Below, piece after piece: positions 1-13,042 of a DNA stretch of 64,000 nucleotides (its first letter is position 1; each line of letters begins with the position of its first letter). Below the pieces are notes generated by a model. The model saw only the letters and a program-made list of their open reading frames with translations, had not been told where the DNA came from and ran no database searches. A program made the translations under genes and the position numbers. The DNA is taken from NCBI GenBank assembly GCA_947396885.1, contig OX377206.1, forward strand, positions 49,335,631-49,399,630. The letters run 5' to 3'. The stretch comes from Heligmosomoides polygyrus polygyrus. Its lineage: Eukaryota > Nematoda > Chromadorea > Rhabditida > Heligmosomidae.

Positions 1-11
1 TGACCAGATAG

Positions 12-138
12 GTTGGGCTACGTTCCTAGCCTGGCCAGCCATACTCGAAGCCGGAATGCCTGGTGTGGTCCGCACGTCCAGCGTTAGGTGCCGGCGAAGT
101 CGACGACTGACGCTGGGTGAGGAATTATCACCAGATAG
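12..138. repeat. Monomer A, 127 bp (reference copy)
   Basis: This is the first complete A monomer, taken from head to head. In order it holds the shared head (gttgggctacgttcctagc), the 8-bp palindrome ctggccag, the segment ccatactcgaagccggaatg, a near-palindrome gtgtggtccgcac, an inverted repeat (78-87 with 107-116) that encloses gccggc and the SalI site gtcgac, and an AT-richer tail (gaattatcaccagatag). Subtypes differ mainly in the tail (gaattatt, gaattatg, gaaatatc, gaaaggatcaccagct, gaaggatcatcagct), in the segment after tccgc, and in the choice of gtggtccgc or gtggtcggc. Confidence 0.95.
78..116. other. Inverted repeat in monomer A (potential stem-loop)
   Basis: Bases 78-87 (ccagcgttag) can pair with 107-116 (ctgacgctgg), giving ten pairs of which one is T-G, around a 19-base loop. 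The matching positions in A-prime (920-928 and 948-956) also pair, but with changed bases on both arms. Some A subtypes with gtgag and acgcgggg, such as 2,345-2,400, break several of the pairs, so the stem is not universal. B lacks it. Confidence 0.6.
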
Positions 139-230
139 GTTGGGCTACGTTCCTAGCGTGGCCAGCCATACCCTATGCCGGAATGCCTGGCCTAGCCCGC
201 GACTCTGGTGGAGGAAGGACCAACAACTAG
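139..230. repeat. Monomer B, 92 bp (reference copy)
   Basis: B shares the head and the segment ccggaatgcctgg with A. It then diverges to cctagcccgcgactctgg and ends with tggaggaaggaccaacaact. Aligning ccgc...gactgacgctgggtgagg of A with ccgcgactctggtggagg of B suggests that B lost about 35 bp, including the gccggc and gtcgac sites and most of the inverted repeat. Common B variants carry gacactgg with a ccaccaactagattggg tail, gacattgg with the same tail, gactctcgtgg, and a ttgcgcttcgttcttagc head. Confidence 0.93.
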
Positions 231-852
231 GTTGGGCTACGTTCCTAGCGTGGCCAGCCATACTCGAAGCCGGAATGACTGGCGTGGTCGGCAGGTCCAG
301 CGTTAGGTGCCGGTGAAGTCGACGACTGACGCTGGGTGAGGAAGGATCACCAGCTGGGTTGCGCTTCGTTCTTAGCGTGGCCAGCTATACCCTATTCCGG
401 AATGCCAGGCCTAGCCCGCGACTCTGGTGGAGGAAGGACCAACAACTAGGTTGGGCTACGTTCCTAGCGTGGCCAGCCATACCCTATGCCGGAATGCCTG
501 GCCTAGCCCGCGACTCTGGTGGAGGAAGGACCAACAACTAGGTTGGGCTACGTTCCTAGCGTGGCCAGACATACTCAAAGCCGGAATGACTGGTGTGGTC
601 CGCAGGTCCAGCGTTAGGTGCCGGTGATGTCGACGACTGACGCTGGGTGAGGAAGGATCATCAGCTCGGTTGCGCTGCGTTCCTAGCGTGGCCAGCCATA
701 CTCGAAGCCGGAATGCCTGGCCTAGCCCGCGACTCTGGTGGAGGAAGGACCAACAACTAGGTTGGGCTACGTTCCTAGCGTGGCCAGCCATACCCTATGC
801 CGGAATGCCTGGCCTAGCCCGCGACTCTGGTGGAGGAAGGACCAACAACTAG

Positions 853-979
853 GTTGGGCTACGTTCCTAGCGTGGCCAGACATACTCAAAGCCGGAATGA
901 CTGGTGTGGTCCGCAGGTTCAGCCTCAGGGAGCTGCGAAGCCAACGACTGAGGCTGGGTGAGGAAATATCCCCAGATAG
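853..979. repeat. Monomer A-prime, 127 bp, divergent second half
   Basis: This A-length monomer begins cgtggccagacatactcaaag. In place of cagcgttaggtgccggcgaag it carries cagcctcagggagctgcgaag, and it continues ccaacgactgaggctgggtg. It recurs many times, for example at about 1,510, 5,200, 11,135, 12,140, 28,145, 30,165 and 58,440, usually with a gaaatatc tail. The 9-bp inverted repeat cagcctcag/ctgaggctg lies at 920-928 and 948-956. It lacks the SalI site found in ordinary A monomers. Confidence 0.92.
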
Positions 980-3900
980 GTTGGGCTACGTTCCTAGCCT
1001 GGCCAGCCATACTCGAAGCCGGAATGCCTGGCCTAGCCCGCGACTCTGGTGGAGGAAGGACCAACAATAGGTTGGGCTACGTTCCTAGCGTGGCCAGCCA
1101 TACTCGAAGCCGGAATGCCTGGCGTGGTCGGCAGGTCCAGCGTTAGGTGCCGGTGAAGTCGACGACTGACGCTGGGTGAGGAATTATTACCAGATAGGTT
1201 GGGCTACGTTCCTAGCCTGGCCAGCAATACTCGAAGCCGGAATGCCTGGTGTGGTCCGCACGTCCAGCGTTAGGTGCCGGCGAAGTCGACGACTGACGCT
1301 GGGTGAGAAAGGATCACCAGCTGGGTTGCGCTTCGTTCTTAGCGTGGCCAGCTATACCCTATTCCGGAATGCCAGGCCTAGCCCGCGACTCTGGTGGAGG
1401 AAGGACCAACAACTAGGTTGGGCTACGTTCCTAGCGTGGCCAGCCATACCCTATGCCGGAATGCCTGGCCTAGCCCGCGACTCTGGTGGAGGAAGGACCA
1501 ACAACTAGGTTGGGCTACGTTCCTAGCGTGGCCAGACATACTCAAAGCCGGAATGACTGGTGTGGTCCGCAGGTTCAGCCTCAGGGAGCTGCGAAGCCAA
1601 CGACTGAGGCTGGGTGAGGAAATATCCCCAGATAGGTTGGGCTACGTTCCTAGCCTGGCCAGCCATACTCGAAGCCGGAATGCCTGGCCTAGCCCGCGAC
1701 TCTGGTGGAGGAAGGACCAACAACTAGGTTGGGCTACGTTCCTAGCGTGGCCAGCCATACTCGAAGCCGGAATGCCTGGTGTGGTCCGCACGTCCAGCGT
1801 TAGGTGCCGGCGAAGTCGACGACTGACGCTGGGTGAGAAAGGATCACCAGATAGGTTGGGCTACGTTCCTAGCGTGGCCAGCCATACCCTATGCCGGAAT
1901 GCCTGACCTAGCCCGCGACTCTGGTGGAGGAAGGACCAACAACTAGGCTGGGCTACGTTCCTAGCGTGGCCAGCCATACTCGAAGCCGGAATGCCTGGTG
2001 TGGTCCGCACGTCCAGCGTTAGGTGCCGGCGAAGTCGACGACTGACGCTGGGTGAGAAAGGATCACCAGCTGGGTTGCGCTTCGTTCTTAGCGTGGCCAG
2101 CCATACCCTATGTCGGAATGCCTGGCCTAGCCCGCGACACTGGTGGAGGAAGGACCACCAACTAGATTGGGCTACGTTCCTAGCGTGGCCAGCCATACTC
2201 AAAGCCGAAATGCCTGGTGTGGTCCGCTCGTCCAGCGTTATGTGCCGGCGAAGTCGACGACTGACGCTGGGTGAGGAATTATTACCAGATAGGTTGGGCT
2301 ACGTTCCTAGCCTGGCCAGCCATACTCGAAGCCGGAATGCCTGGTGTGGTCCGCACTTCCAGCGTGAGGTGCCGGCGAAGCCGACGAGTGACGCGGGGTG
2401 GGGAATTATTACCAGATAGGTTGGGCTACGTTCCTAGCCTGGCCAGCCATACTCGAAGCCGGAATGCCTGGTGTGGTCCGCACTTCCAGCGTGAGGTGCC
2501 GGCGAAGTCGACGACTGACGCTGGGTGAGGAATTATGACCAGATAGGTTGGGCTACGTTCCTAGCCTGGCCAGCCATACTCGAAGCCGGAATGCCTGGTG
2601 TGGTCCGCACGTCCAGCGTTAGGTGCCGGCGAAGTCGACGACTGACGCTGGGTGAGGAATTATCACCAGATAGGTTGGGCTACGTTCCTAGCGTGGCCAG
2701 CCATACCCTATGCCGGAATGCCTGGCCTAGCCCGCGACTCTGGTGGAGGAAGGACCAACAACTAGGTTGGGCTACGTTCCTAGCGTGGCCTGCCATACTC
2801 GAAGCCGGAATGACTGGTGTGGTCCGCACTTCCAGCGTGAGGTGCCGGCGAAGCCGACGACTGACGCTGGGTGAGGAATTATGACCAGATAGGTTGGGCT
2901 ACGTTCCTAGCCTGGCCAGCCATACTCGAAGCCGGAATGCCTGGTGTGGTCCGCACTTCCAGCGTGAGGTGCCGGCGAAGCCGACGAGTGACGCGGGGTG
3001 GGGAATTATTACCAGATAGGTTGGGCTACGTTCCTAGCCTGGCCAGCCATACTCGAAGCCGGAATGTCTGGTGTGGTCCGCACTTCCAGCGTGAGGTGCC
3101 GGCGAAGTCGACGACTGACGCTGGGTGAGGAATTATGACCAGATAGGTTGGGCTACGTTCCTAGCCTGGCCAGCCATACTCGAAGCCGGAATGCCTGGTG
3201 TGGTCCGCACGTCCAGCGTTAGGTGCCGGCGAAGTCGACGACTGAGGCTGGGTGAGGAATTATCACCAGATAGGTTGGGCTACGTTCCTAGCGTGGCCAG
3301 CCATACCCTATGCCGGAATGCATGGCCTAGCCCGCGACTCTGGTGGAGGAAGGACCAACAACTAGGTTGGGCTACGTTCCTAGCGTGGCCAGCCATACTC
3401 GAAGCCGGAATGACTGGCGTGGTCGGCAGGTCCAGCGTTAGGTGCCGGTGAAGTCGACGACTGACGCTGGGTGAGGAAGGATCATCAGCTCGGTTGCGCT
3501 GCGTTCCTAGCGTGGCCAGCCATACCCTATGCCGGAATGCCTGGCCTAGCCCGCGACTCTGGTGGAGGAAGGACCAACAACTAGGTTGGGCTACGTTCCT
3601 AGCGTGGCCAGCCATACTCGAAGCCGGAATGCCTGGTGTGGTCCGCACTTCCAGCGTGAGGTGCCGGCGAAGCCGACGAGTGACGCGGGGTGGGGAATTA
3701 TTACCAGATAGGTTGGGCTAAGTTCCTAGCCTGGCCAGCCATACTCGAAGCCGGAATGTCTGGTGTGGTCCGCACTTCCAGCGTGAGGTGCCGGCGAAGT
3801 CGACGACTGACGCTGGGTGAGGAATTATGACCAGATAGGTTGGGCTACGTTCCTAGCCTGGCCAGCCATACTCGAAGCCGGAATGCCTGGTGTGGTCCGC

Positions 3901-6900
3901 ACGTCCAGCGTTAGGTGCCGGCGAAGTCGACGACTGACGCTGGGTGAGGAATTATCACCAGATAGGTTGGGCTACGTTCCTAGCGTGGCCAGCCATACCC
4001 TATGCCGGAATGCCTGGCCTAGCCCGCGACTCTGGTGGAGGAAGGACCAACAACTAGGTTGGGCTACGTTCCTAGCGTGGCCAGCCATACTCGAAGCCGG
4101 AATGACTGGCGTGGTCGGCAGGTCCAGCGTTAGGTGCCGGTGAAGTCGACGACTGACGCTGGGTGAGGAAGGATCATCAGCTCGGTTGCGCTGCGTTCCT
4201 AGCGTGGCCAGCCATACCCTATGCCGGAATGCCTGGCCTAGCCCGCGACTCTGGTGGAGGAAGGACCAACAACTAGGTTGGGCTACGTTCCTAGCGTGGC
4301 CAGCCATACTCGAAGCCGGAATGACTGGCGTGGTCGGCAGGTCCAGCGTTAGGTGCCGGTGAAGTCGACGACTGACGCTGGGTGAGGAATTATTACCAGA
4401 TAGGTTGGGCTACGTTCCTAGCCTGGCCAGCAATACTCGAAGCCGGAATGCCTGGTGTGGTCCGCACGTCCAGCGTTAGGTGCCGGCGAAGTCGACGACT
4501 GACGCTGGGTGAGGAATTATCACCAGATAGGTTGGGCTACGTTCCTAGCGTGGCCAGCCATACCCTATGCCGGAATGCCTGGCCTAGCCCGCGACTCTGG
4601 TGGAGGAAGGACCAACAACTAGGTTGGGCTACGTTCCTAGCGTGGCCAGCCATACCCTATGCCGGAATGCCTGGCCTAGCCCGCGACTCTGGTGGAGGAA
4701 GGACCAACAACTAGGTTGGGCTACGTTCCTAGCGTGGCCAGCCATACTCGAAGCCGGAATGACTGGCGTGGTCGGCAGGTCCAGCGTTAGGTGCCGGTGA
4801 AGTCGACGACTGACGCTGGGTGAGGAAGGATCATCAGCTCGGTTGCGCTGCGTTCCTAGCGTGGCCAGCCATACCCTATGCCGGAATGCCTGGCCTAGCC
4901 CGCGACTCTGGTGGAGGAAGGACCAACAACTAGGTTGGGCTACGTTCCTAGCGTGGCCAGCCATACTCGAAGCCGGAATGACTGGCGTGGTCGGCAGGTC
5001 CAGCGTTAGGTGCCGGTGAAGTCGACGACTGACGCTGGGTGAGGAATTATTACCAGATAGGTTGGGCTACGTTCCTAGCCTGGCCAGCAATACTCGAAGC
5101 CGGAATGCCTGGTGTGGTCCGCACGTCCAGCGTTAGGTGCCGGCGAAGTCGACGACTGACGCTGGGTGAGGAATTATTACCAGATAGGTTGGGCTACGTT
5201 CCTAGCGTGGCCAGACATACTCAAAGCCGGAATGACTGGTGTGGTCCGCAGGTTCAGCCTCAGGGAGCTGCGAAGCCAACGACTGAGGCTGGGTGAGGAA
5301 ATATCACCAGATAGGTTGGGCTACGTTCCTAGCCTGGCCAGCCATACTCGAAGCCGGAATGCCTGGCCTAGCCCGCGACTCTCGTGGAGGAAGGACCAAC
5401 AACTAGGTTGCGCTACGTTCCTAGCGTGGCCAGCCATACCCTATGCCGGAATGCCTGGCCTAGCCCGCGACTCTGGTGGAGGAAGGACCAACAACTAGGT
5501 TGGGCTACGTTCCTAGCGTGGCCAGACATACTCAAAGCCGGAATGACTGGTGTGGTCCGCAGGTTCAGCCTCAGGGAGCTGCGAAGCCAACGACTGAGGC
5601 TGGGTGAGGAAATATCACCAGATAGGTTGGGCTACGTTCCTAGCCTGGCCAGCCATACTCGAAGCCGGAATGCCTGGCCTAGCCCGCGACTCTCGTGGAG
5701 GAAGGACCACAACTAGGTTGCGCTACGTTCCTAGCGTGGCCAGCCATACCCTATGCCGGAATGCCTGGCCTAGCCCGCGACTCTGGTGGAGGAAGGACCA
5801 ACAACTAGGTTGGGCTACGTTCCTAGCGTGGCCAGCCATACTCGAAGCCGGAATGACTGGCGTGGTCGGCAGGTCCAGCGTTAGGTGCCGGTGAAGTCGA
5901 CGACTGACGCTGGGTGAGGAATTATTACCAGATAGGTTGGGCTACGTTCCTAGCCTGGCCAGCAATACTCGAAGCCGGAATGCCTGGTGTGGTCCGCACG
6001 TCCAGCGTTAGGTGCCGGCGAAGTCGACGACTGACGCTGGGTGAGAAAGGATCACCAGCTGGGTTGCGCTTCGTTCTTAGCGTGGCCAGCCATACCCTAT
6101 GTCGGAATGCCTGGCCTAGCCCGCGACACTGGTGGAGGAAGGACCACCAACTAGATTGGGCTACGTTCCTAGCGTGGCCAGCCATACTCAAAGCCGAAAT
6201 GCCTGGTGTGGTCCGCTCGTCCAGCGTTAGGTGCCGGCGAAGTCGACGACTGACGCTGGGTGAGGAATTATTACCAGATAGGTTGGGCTACGTTCCTAGC
6301 CTGGCCAGCCATACTCGAAGCCGGAATGCCTGGTGTGGTCCGCACTTCCAGCGTGAGGTGCCGGCGAAGCCGACGAGTGACGCGGGGTGGGGAATTATTA
6401 CCAGATAGGTTGGGCTACGTTCCTAGCCTGGCCAGCCATACTCGAAGCCGGAATGCCTGGTGTGGTCCGCACTTCCAGCGTGAGGTGCCGGCGAAGTCGA
6501 CGACTGACGCTGGGTGAGGAATTATGACCAGATAGGTTGGGCTACGTTCCTAGCCTGGCCAGCCATACTCGAAGCCGGAATGCCTGGTGTGGTCCGCACG
6601 TCCAGCGTTAGGTGCCGGCGAAGTCGACGACTGACGCTGGGTGAGGAATTATCACCAGATAGGTTGGGCTACGTTCCTAGCGTGGCCAGCCATACCCTAT
6701 GCCGGAATGCCTGGCCTAGCCCGCGACTCTGGTGGAGGAAGGACCAACAACTAGGTTGGGCTACGTTCCTAGCGTGGCCAGCCATACTCGAAGCCGGAAT
6801 GACTGGCGTGGTCGGCAGGTCCAGCGTTAGGTGCCGGTGAAGTCGACGACTGACGCTGGGTGAGGAAGGATCATCAGCTCGGTTGCGCTGCGTTCCTAGC

Positions 6901-9900
6901 GTGGCCAGCCATACCCTATGCCGGAATGCCTGACCTAGCCCGCGACTCTGGTGGAGGAAGGACCAACAACTAGGCTGGGCTACGTTCCTAGCGTGGCCAG
7001 CCATACTCGAAGCCGGAATGCCTGGTGTGGTCCGCACGTCCAGCGTTAGGTGCCGGCGAAGTCGACGACTGACGCTGGGTGAGAAAGGATCACCAGCTGG
7101 GTTGCGCTTCGTTCTTAGCGTGGCCAGCCATACCCTATGTCGGAATGCCTGGCCTAGCCCGCGACACTGGTGGAGGAAGGACCACCAACTAGATTGGGCT
7201 ACGTTCCTAGCGTGGCCTGCCATACTCGAAGCCGGAATGACTGGCGTGGTCGGCAGGTCCAGCGTTAGGTGCCGGTGAAGTCGACGACTGACGCTGGGTG
7301 AGGAATTATGACCAGATAGGTTGGGAAACGTTCCTAGCCTGGCCAGCCATACTCGAAGCCGGAATGCCTGGTGTGGTCCGCACTTCCAGCGTGAGGTGCC
7401 GGCGAAGCCGACGAGTGACGCGGGGTGGGGAATTATTACCAGATAGGTTGGGCTACGTTCCTAGCCTGGCCAGCCATACTCGAAGCCGGAATGTCTGGTG
7501 TGGTCCGCACTTCCAGCGTGAGGTGCCGGCGAAGTCGACGACTGACGCTGGGTGAGGAATTATGACCAGATAGGTTGGGCTACGTTCCTAGCCTGGCCAG
7601 CCATACTCGAAGCCGGAATGCCTGGTGTGGTCCGCACGTCCAGCGTTAGGTGCCGGCGAAGTCGACGACTGACGCTGGGTGAGGAATTATCACCAGATAG
7701 GTTGGGCTACGTTCCTAGCGTGGCCAGCCATACCCTATGCCGGAATGCCTGGCCTAGCCCGCGACTCTGGTGGAGGAAGGACCAACAACTAGGTTGGGCT
7801 ACGTTCCTAGCGTGGCCAGCCATACTCGAAGCCGGAATGACTGGCGTGGTCGGCAGGTCCAGCGTTAGGTGCCGGTGAAGTCGACGACTGACGCTGGGTG
7901 AGGAATTATTACCAGATAGGTTGGGCTACGTTCCTAGCGTGGCCAGCCATACCCTATGCCGGAATGCCTGGCCTAGCCCGCGACTCTGGTGGAGGAAGGA
8001 CCAACAACTAGGTTGGGCTACGTTCCTAGCGTGGCCAGCCATACTCGAAGCCGGAATGACTGGCGTGGTCGGCAGGTCCAGCGTTAGGTGCCGGTGAAGT
8101 CGACGACTGACGCTGGGTGAGGAATTATTACCAGATAGGTTGGGCTACGTTCCTAGCGTGGCCAGCCATACTCGAAGCCGGAATGCCTGGCCTAGCCCGC
8201 GACTCTCGTGGAGGAAGGACCAACAACTAGGTTGCGCTACGTTCCTAGCGTGGCCAGCCATACCCTATGCCGGAATGCCTGGCCTAGCCCGCGACTCTGG
8301 TGGAGGAAGGACCAACAACTAGGTTGGGCTACGTTCCTAGCGTGGCCAGCCATACTCAAAGCCGAAATGCCTGGTGTGGTCCGCTCGTCCAGCGTTAGGT
8401 GCCGGCGAAGTCGACGACTGACGCTGGGTGAGGAATTATTACCAGATAGGTTGGGCTACGTTCCTAGCCTGGCCAGCCATACCCTATGTCGGAATGCCTG
8501 GCCTAGCCCGCGACACTGGTGGAGGAAGGACCACCAACTAGATTGGGCTACGTTCCTAGCGTGGCCAGCCATACTCAAAGCCGGAATGACTGGCGTGGTC
8601 GGCAGGTCCAGCGTTAGGTGCCGGTGAAGTCGACGACTGACGCTGGGTGAGGAATTATTACCAGATAGGTTGGGCTACGTTCCTAGCGTGGCCAGACATA
8701 CTCAAAGCCGGAATGACTGGTGTGGTCCGCAGGTTCAGCCTCAGGGAGCTGCGAAGCCAACGACTGAGGCTGGGTGAGGAAATATCACCAGATAGGTTGG
8801 GCTACGTTCCTAGCCTGGCCAGCCATACTCGAAGCCGGAATGCCTGGCCTAGCCCGCGACACTGGTGGAGGAAGGACCACCAACTAGATTGGGCTACGTT
8901 CCTAGCGTGGCCAGCCATACTCAAAGCCGAAATGCCTGGTGTGGTCCGCTCGTCCAGCGTTAGGTGCCGGCGAAGTCGACGACTGACGCTGGGTGAGGAA
9001 TTATTACCAGATAGGTTGGGCTACGTTCCTAGCCTGGCCAGCCATACTCGAAGCCGGAATGCCTGGTGTGGTCCGCACTTCCAGCGTGAGGTGCCGGCGA
9101 AGCCGACGAGTGACGCGGGGTGGGGAATTATTACCAGATAGGTTGGGCTACGTTCCTAGCCTGGCCAGCCATACTCGAAGCCGGAATGACTGGCGTGGTC
9201 GGCAGGTCCAGCGTTAGGTGCCGGTGAAGTCGACGACTGACGCTGGGTGAGGAATTATTACCAGATAGGTTGGGCTACGTTCCTAGCCTGGCCAGCCATA
9301 CTCGAAGCCGGAATGCCTGGTGTGGTCCGCACTTCCAGCGTGAGGTGCCGGCGAAGTCGACGACTGACGCTGGGTGAGGAATTATGACCAGATAGGTTGG
9401 GCTACGTTCCTAGCCTGGCCAGCCATACTCGAAGCCGGAATGCCTGGTGTGGTCCGCACGTCCAGCGTTAGGTGCCGGCGAAGTCGACGACTGACGCTGG
9501 GTGAGGAATTATCACCAGATAGGTTGGGCTACGTTCCTAGCGTGGCCAGCCATACCCTATGCCGGAATGCCTGGCCTAGCCCGCGACTCTGGTGGAGGAA
9601 GGACCAACAACTAGGTTGGGCTACGTTCCTAGCGTGGCCAGCCATACTCGAAGCCGGAATGACTGGCGTGGTCGGCAGGTCCAGCGTTAGGTGCCGGTGA
9701 AGTCGACGACTGACGCTGGGTGAGGAAGGATCATCAGCTCGGTTGCGCTGCGTTCCTAGCGTGGCCAGCCATACCCTATGCCGGAATGCCTGACCTAGCC
9801 CGCGACTCTGGTGGAGGAAGGACCAACAACTAGGCTGGGCTACGTTCCTAGCGTGGCCAGCCATACTCGAAGCCGGAATGCCTGGTGTGGTCCGCACGTC

Positions 9901-12900
9901 CAGCGTTAGGTGCCGGCGAAGTCGACGACTGACGCTGGGTGAGAAAGGATCACCAGCTGGGTTGCGCTTCGTTCTTAGCGTGGCCAGCCATACCCTATGT
10001 CGGAATGCCTGGCCTAGCCCGCGACACTGGTGGAGGAAGGACCACCAACTAGATTGGGCTACGTTCCTAGCGTGGCCAGCCATACTCAAAGCCGAAATGC
10101 CTGGTGTGGTCCGCTCGTCCAGCGTTAGGTGCCGGCGAAGTCGACGACTGACGCTGGGTGAGGAATTATTACCAGATAGGTTGGGCTACGTTCCTAGCCT
10201 GGCCAGCCATACTCGAAGCCGGAATGCCTGGTGTGGTCCGCACTTCCAGCGTGAGGTGCCGGCGAAGTCGACGACTGACGCTGGGTGAGGAATTATTACC
10301 AGATAGGTTGGGCTACGTTCCTGGCCTGGCCAGCCATACTCGAAGCCGGAATGCCTGGTGTGGTCCGCACTTCCAGCGTGAGGTGCCGGCGAAGCCGACG
10401 AGTGACGCGGGGTGGGGAATTATTACCAGATAGGTTGGGCTACGTTCCTAGCCTGGCCAGCCATACTCGAAGCCGGAATGCCTGGTGTGGTCCGCACTTC
10501 CAGCGTGAGGTGCCGGCGAAGCCGACGACTGACGCTGGGTGAGGAATTATGACCAGATAGGTTGGGCTACGTTCCTAGCCTGGCCAGCCATACTCGAAGC
10601 CGGAATGCCTGGTGTGGTCCGCACTTCCAGCGTGAGGTGCCGGCGAAGCCGACGACTGACGCTGGGTGAGGAATTATCACCAGATAGGTTGGGCTACGTT
10701 CCTAGCGTGGCCAGCCATACCCTATGCCGGAATGCCTGGCCTAGCCCGCGACTCTGGTGGAGGAAGGACCAACAACTAGGTTGGGCTACGTTCCTAGCGT
10801 GGCCAGCCATACTCGAAGCCGGAATGACAGGCGTGGTCGGCAGGTCCAGCGTTAGGTGCCGGTGAAGTCGACGACTGACGCTGGGTGAGGAATTATTACC
10901 AGATAGGTTGGGCTACGTTCCTAGCGTGGCCAGCCATACCCTATGCCGGAATGCCTGGCCTAGCCCGCGACTCTGGTGGAGGAAGGACCAACAACTAGGC
11001 TGGGCTACGTTCCTAGCGTGGCCAGCCGTACTCGAAGCCGGAATGCCTGGTGTGGTCCGCTCGTCCAGCGTTAGGTGCCGGCGAAGTCGACGACTGACGC
11101 TGGGTGAGGAATTATTACCAGATAGGTTGGGCTACGTTCCTAGCGTGGCCAGACATACTCAAAGCCAGAATGACTGGTGTGGTCCGCAGGTTCAGCCTCA
11201 GGGAGCTGCGAAGCCAACGACTGAGGCTGGGTGAGGAAATATCACCAGATAGGTTGGGCTACGTTCCTAGCCTGGCCAGCCATACTCGAAGCCGGAATGC
11301 CTGGCCTAGCCCGCGACTCTCGTGGAGGAAGGACCAACAACTAGGTTGCGCTACGTTCCTAGCGTGGCCAGCCATACCCTATGCCGGAATGCCTGGCCTA
11401 GCCCGCGACTCTGGTGGAGGAAGGACCAACAACTAGGTTGGGCTACGTTCCTAGCGTGGCCAGCCATACTCGAAGCCGGAATGACTGGCGTGGTCGGCAG
11501 GTCCAGCGTTAGGTGCCGGTGAAGTCGACGACTGACGCTGGGTGAGGAATTATTACCAGATAGGTTGGGCTACGTTCCTAGCCTGGCCAGCAATACTCGA
11601 AGCCGGAATGCCTGGTGTGGTCCGCACGTCCAGCGTTAGGTGCCGGCGAAGTCGACGACTGACGCTGGGTGAGGAATTATCACCAGATAGGTTGGGCTAC
11701 GTTCCTAGCGTGGCCAGCCATACCCTATGCCGGAATGCCTGGCCTAGCCCGCGACTCTGGTGGAGGAAGGACCAACAACTAGGTTGGGCTACGTTCCTAG
11801 CGTGGCCAGCCATACTCGAAGCCGGAATGACTGGCGTGGTCGGCAGGTCCAGCGTTAGGTGCCGGTGAAGTCGACGACTGACGCTGGGTGAGGAAGGATC
11901 ATCAGCTCGGTTGCGCTGCGTTCCTAGCGTGGCCAGCCATACCCTATGCCGGAATGCCTGGCCTAGCCCGCGACTCTGGTGGAGGAAGGACCAACAACTA
12001 GGCTGGGCTACGTTCCTAGCGTGGCCAGCCGTACTCGAAGACGGAATGCCTGGTGTGGTCCGCTCGTCCAGCGTTAGGTGCCGGCGAAGTCGACGACTGA
12101 CGCTGGGTGAGGAATTATTACCAGATAGGTTGGGCTACGTTCCTAGCGTGGCCAGACATACTCAAAGCCGGAATGACTGGTGTGGTCCGCAGGTTCAGCC
12201 TCAGGGAGCTGCGAAGCCAACGACTGAGGCTGGGTGAGGAAATATCACCAGATAGGTTGGGCTACGTTCCTAGCCTGGCCAGCCATACTCGAAGCCGGAA
12301 TGCCTGGCCTAGCCCGCGACTCTCGTGGAGGAAGGACCAACAACTAGGTTGCGCTACGTTCCTAGCGTGGCCAGCCATACCCTATGCCGGAATGCCTGGC
12401 CTAGCCCGCGACTCTGGTGGAGGAAGGACCAACAACTAGGTTGGGCTACGTTCCTAGCGTGGCCAGCCATACTCGAAGCCGGAATGACTGGCGTGGTCGG
12501 CAGGTCCAGCGTTAGGTGCCGGTGAAGTCGACGACTGACGCTGGGTGAGGAATTATTACCAGATAGGTTGGGCTACGTTCCTAGCGTGGCCAGACATACT
12601 CAAAGCCGGAATGACTGGTGTGGTCCGCAGGTTCAGCCTCAGGGAGCTGCGAAGCCAACGACTGAGGCTGGGTGAGGAAATATCACCAGATAGGTTGGGC
12701 TACGTTCCTAGCCTGGCCAGCCATACTCGAAGCCGGAATGCCTGGCCTAGCCCGCGACTCTCGTGGAGGAAGGACCAACAACTAGGTTGCGCTACGTTCC
12801 TAGCGTGGCCAGCCATACCCTATGCCGGAATGCCTGGCCTAGCCCGCGACTCTGGTGGAGGAAGGACCAACAACTAGGTTGGGCTACGTTCCTAGCGTGG

Positions 12901-13042
12901 CCAGCCATACTCGAAGCCGGAATGACTGGCGTGGTCGGCAGGTCCAGCGTTAGGTGCCGGTGAAGTCGACGACTGACGCTGGGTGAGGAATTATTACCAG
13001 ATAGGTTGGGCTACGTTCCTAGCCTGGCCAGCAATACTCGAA

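Noticed and set aside
30..60. Pol III promoter or tRNA-derived origin (B-box-like cttcgagtat on the minus strand, A-box-like tggctggccag)
   Set aside because: The match to the B box is partial, and the two elements lie in the wrong order on that strand.
12..138. Hammerhead ribozyme in the satellite monomer
   Set aside because: Neither strand of the A monomer contains the required CTGANGA core together with a GAAA partner.
12..230. CENP-B box
   Set aside because: No segment fits TTCG followed by A and CGGG at the required spacing. The ttcgttcttagcg variant and the reverse complement of actcgaagccgg do not match.
2990..3010. G-quadruplex at gcggggtgggg in some A tails
   Set aside because: Only two runs of three or more G lie close together. 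Four are needed, and the neighbouring monomer parts do not supply them at suitable distance.
9529..10089. Long minus-strand open frames in the array
   Set aside because: They are antisense readings of the same monomers, recur wherever A and B alternate, and have no recognisable domain or start context.
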